From: Lanius collurio
Lineage: Eukaryota > Chordata > Aves > Passeriformes > Laniidae
Direction of reading: 5' to 3'
Assembly: GCA_020086605.1 (NCBI GenBank)
Contig: JACBWW010000041.1
Location: 947,109-1,011,108 of the forward strand
DNA: 64,000 nucleotides
Shown here: positions 60,844 through 64,000 of the stretch, piece after piece
Numbering within the stretch: position 1 is the first letter of the stretch
Layout: every line of letters begins with the position of its first letter
Position numbers and translations under genes: made by a program
The notes under the pieces: generated by a model
What the model was told of the DNA's origin: nothing
Databases searched by the model: none
Seen by the model: only the letters and a program-made list of their open reading frames with translations

Positions 60844-63800
60844 GGCGGCTGCTTCCTCGTCGCCCCCGCTCCGCAGGGGCATCCTGGCGGGCGCGTGGCG
60901 CACCACCACGCGTGGCGAATGCTGCAGGTTGGCCGAGGAGGCCGTGATGGCTTGGAGCTTGGGGACGATCGAAGTGCCGTGGACATCTTTGGTGGGGCGC
61001 TGGAGCGTCACGGTGAGGTAGGAGCCGTGCAGCTTGGCCTTCTCCACCTCTGACAGCTCCTTCTTGCCACTGGGGTTGTTCTCCTTCTCCCGCACCATGG
61101 TTCTCTCCGTTGCCTGCAGCCGCAGCAGCTGCCGGCGCTTGAAGCGCTCATCCCGGCTGGCACTGTGGTGGTCGCTGGGCCCAGCCCCCGGGGACGAGCG
61201 CGTCACCACCCCACGGGGGGACGCGGGGTCGTGGATCAGCTGCAGCATCGGTGTGGGCGAGTTGGGTGGGGGGGTCAGGGGCTCCTCGCAGCTCCGCAGG
61301 GGCCGCAGCACCTTGGCTTGCGCCATGTCGTCATCGCTCTCCTCTACCTTCCGCTTCTGCGGGGAAGCAGTGAGGCCAGTGAATGGGAATGGGGCCTGGG
61401 GAAGGCTTCTCCCCTCTCTTCTTCCCCAGAGAAACCCTCATGGCCCTCATTCTCACTGGTCACTGCCCAGCTCCAGCCCATGCTGGCTGAACACATGCCT
61501 GGCAAGATGCAGTGGGAGGGATGGAGGACACAGGTCCTGCCTCGCCACAGCACAGCTCCTTACCTGGCCCTTCTCTGCATCGTCACCCTGGTAGCACTTG
61601 GGGCACTCCCAGCAGTTGGGGAGCTCATCGTTGAGCAGCCCTTCCCCATCCATCTGCAACGAGAGGAGGGGGTCAGCAGCAGCTCAGTCCCACAGCAGAG
61701 CCCCTCTCTGCCCAGCACGTGTCCTGCCCACCTGCAGACAGCCAGGGTGAACAATCTCGTTGCAGATACAGCACTCCATGAGCTTCTTCTCAAAGTCCTG
61801 CGAGTCCTCGTTCTGATCCACCTCCCCACAAAGTGCACACGTGACCGAGTGAGGCAGCCTGGGCTACAAAGGAAAGCAGGGCTGAAACCAGGGCAAGGTG
61901 GGACAGCCTTCCCTCTTTCCTTCCCTACTATTTGAACTGTGGAGAAGCAACACCAACTATCCCCCAGGAACCCAAATTGGACTCACCGCCAAGCACTGCC
62001 GGAGAACACAGGACTGCTTCATGCGGCCAGGCCCGCCGAACTTCTTCATGTCCCTGCAGTAGTGGCACATGCCACACTCGCCCTGCATGCAGGCCTTGCA
62101 TTTCCGGCACCGCACCCGCCTCCGCCGGGCACCCGACACAATGGGAGACACGGTGGACCTGACGGGAGTCGGGCGCGGCGTTGGCTTCATGGTGTGCGGC
62201 TTGGTGATGGGGATGGTGGGCAGGCGTACCCGCAGCCGGGCCTGGAGCTTTAGCTGCCAACAGGGAGAGAGAGAGAATGAGGTGAGGGGAAGGAAGTGCT
62301 GCATTCTGCTAGGATCTAGAAGGCTCTGATCCCCAGATCTGGCACTGTGATTTTGGATAATGTGCCTGAGAAAAGCTCTGCTCCCTCAGTGCTCTGCAGC
62401 CAACGCGCCTGCATCGGTGCTGACCTGGCAGCTCTGGAGCACACTCCGTAACCCCTCACAGCACCCCACACCAAGAGCTCCCCTTCCTCCCATCCCATCA
62501 GGGCTCAAATGGGTCTGAAAATGGCTGCTGAATCCCAGAAGTGTTGTGGTGCTCCAACATCATCCACCCTTTCCTTCTGAGGCAAGGTCCACCACAGCTG
62601 TCCTCCCTGTGTCACCCTGAAGGCTGCGCAAGGGGGCAGAACCCAGCTCAGGCCACTCTTTCCCAAGCTCGAGGCACACTGGGAACACCCACACCCTCTT
62701 TGTTTACAGGACAGGTAGGGCAGCACAGCTCTCCAGCTGTCACCCTGCATCCCATCAGCGCTCACAGGAAAGCTGCTGGCTACAGCATCCCCCTGGGGTT
62801 GGCTGTGCTGGGATGTGCACCACAGCTGATGGGGTCTGGGGAAGGGCAGGCTCCCAAAAACCCCAGCACAAGGATGGGGTTTGGAATGTGCCGAGCCTCA
62901 GAGTGCTGCACCCAAAGCATACAGACATCCCCAAGTCACTTCTCCCAGAAAAGCTGCCCAAGATGCTTGGGCTGCACAAGGATCATGCTGGGTCTCCTGG
63001 GCAGGACAGGCAAGCAGAGACAGGCACCTCCAAAGGGCAGTCTGAGAGGCTCATTTGTCTCCAGACTCCCAAATGGGGTGTTACCCACCCTTCCCAGCGT
63101 GATGGGGTCCTGCTCTTCCATAGGCCTGCCTGTGAGCCCATCTCCTGGCAGGAAGGAAGCAGTGACCTCTGGGAGCCACCATGGCAGGCCACAGGAAGGC
63201 AGCCTGTGGAGGGGAAGTCCGGCTGCTCCATACCTCCATCTGCCCAGCCAGCTCAGCCTGGGCTGCAGTCCAGCTGTGCACCCTGGGTTATGAGCACAGC
63301 TGGACAGGGAAGAGCAGGGATGCATGGAAAGGTCCCACTGCTGAAGAGCTGGCTGCTATCCACAGGCAGAGACTCCCAGGAGAGAGCCGCCTTGCTTGGG
63401 GATATAAGACCCAATCCTACAGCACAGAGACAGGGACACAAGGGACATATTCACCTCACAGCAAGGGGCTGGACTACTGTTGACCATCAACCCCACACCT
63501 CACCCACCTCTGCCACAGTGAGACCCTCCCTGACACACAACATTCCTCAGGCCATCCAGGTCTCCCTTATCAATCCAGAGAGTTGCTGGGAGAGCAGGAT
63601 TGCCCCTTCTGCCCACAACAAGGTTCCATGTTCTCCAAGAGCAACCAAAGAGCTGGAGAACGCAGAGCAGCTCGGGCTGATCCAGTTACCACCAATCAGC
63701 TGAGCTGGGATAACTGACACGGTGGGAGACCTCCGGGTTTGCCTGTGGTGCCATGGAGGTGGCTGCACCCCATGTCCCACCTTGGCACTGCTCCCAAGGC

Positions 63801-63974
63801 GGGTATGGAAGTGGTGCCACCACACCCCAGGTCTCGTAAATGACTCAACACGTGACGCCCATCTGGGTCCCCTCCTTGCACGGCTCCTACCTTATCTCTC
63901 TTGGGCCACTGGACGATGGGGATGCCTGTAAGTGCCAGTTTGGGGTCGCTGTTCGCGTATTCTTCCAACAGCAG
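58539..63974 (-). CDS. KDM2A: Lysine demethylase 2A, 3' portion (CXXC, PHD, F-box, LRR)
   Basis: H3K36me1/2 demethylase recruited to unmethylated CpG islands. The 5' exons with the JmjC domain lie off the right edge; nine exons are here: 63891-63974, 61987-62253, 61732-61863, 61564-61653, 60644-61356, 59549-59712, 59133-59291, 58824-59039, 58539-58720; 668 aa to the stop. In order: [24 protein letters not shown] zinc finger ([32 protein letters not shown]); PHD finger ([29 protein letters not shown]); acidic poly-Glu run; F-box ([20 protein letters not shown]); leucine-rich repeats ending [15 protein letters not shown]2A rather than KDM2B is supported by sequence as I recall it and by the human neighbour GRK2. 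Confidence 0.95.
62254..63890 (-). other. KDM2A intron
   Basis: A 1.64-kb intron, one of the longest here, with unique-looking sequence and no recognised gene or repeat. ORFs on both strands are short and lack domains. Confidence 0.6.
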
Positions 63975-64000
63975 CTAATGGAGAGAGAGGAGGTGGGGAA

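Noticed and set aside
58539..63974. KDM2B as an alternative to KDM2A
   Set aside because: The two paralogues share domain order, but the sequence and the adjacency to GRK2, ANKRD13D and SSH3 fit the KDM2A locus.

Overview
This window is vertebrate nuclear DNA, most likely from a bird microchromosome. It is very GC-rich and gene-dense, with short introns and many GC-rich minisatellites. It also holds several fragments that read as the CR1 LINE typical of birds. No bacterial operon, phage or plasmid signal is present. The window keeps the gene order of human chromosome 11q13.2 (RPS6KB2 to KDM2A), read here in the opposite direction. The species cannot be named from the sequence.

Layout, left to right: RPS6KB2 exon 1 (341-412, -; the rest lies off the left edge); CARNS1 (2470-7515, -); a 3.7-kb repeat-filled gap where mammals have TBC1D10C; PPP1CA (11206-13584, +) tail to tail with RAD9A (13885-15872, -); a CCAAT-rich promoter island, CR1 fragments and an assembly gap (19861-20244); CLCF1 (20406-26661, +) with a 5.1-kb first intron; two glycine-N-acyltransferase-like genes head to head (27975-29809, - and 30220-32256, +); POLD4 (33168-33709, +); a 1.8-kb spacer with an AT-rich island, a CR1 copy and a promoter-like block with no obvious gene; SSH3 (35550-40296, -); ANKRD13D (41621-47206, -); GRK2 (48909-55141, -); and the 3' two-thirds of KDM2A (58539-63974, -; 5' end off the right edge).

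I rebuilt the coding exons by matching GT/AG splice sites, reading phase and recalled human family sequences. Each reconstruction except that of the partial genes closes in frame from start to stop: CARNS1 936 aa, PPP1CA 330, RAD9A 379, CLCF1 228, GLYAT-like A 277, GLYAT-like B 282, POLD4 122, SSH3 586, ANKRD13D 621, GRK2 688. The in-window part of KDM2A is 668 aa. These lengths are my own counts and were not checked by software.

The genes do not form a pathway. They are a conserved syntenic block of signalling (S6K2, GRK2, PP1-alpha, SSH3, CLCF1), genome maintenance (RAD9A, POLD4), chromatin (KDM2A), endocytic ubiquitin binding (ANKRD13D) and small-molecule acylation or dipeptide synthesis (GLYAT-like, CARNS1). 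The most notable points are: the GRK2 start codon reads GTG; a head-to-head GLYAT-like pair sits inside the conserved block; the CLCF1 3' end appears to serve as AU-rich element on one strand and poly(A) signal on the other; and a housekeeping-type promoter block lies between POLD4 and SSH3 without an assigned gene.
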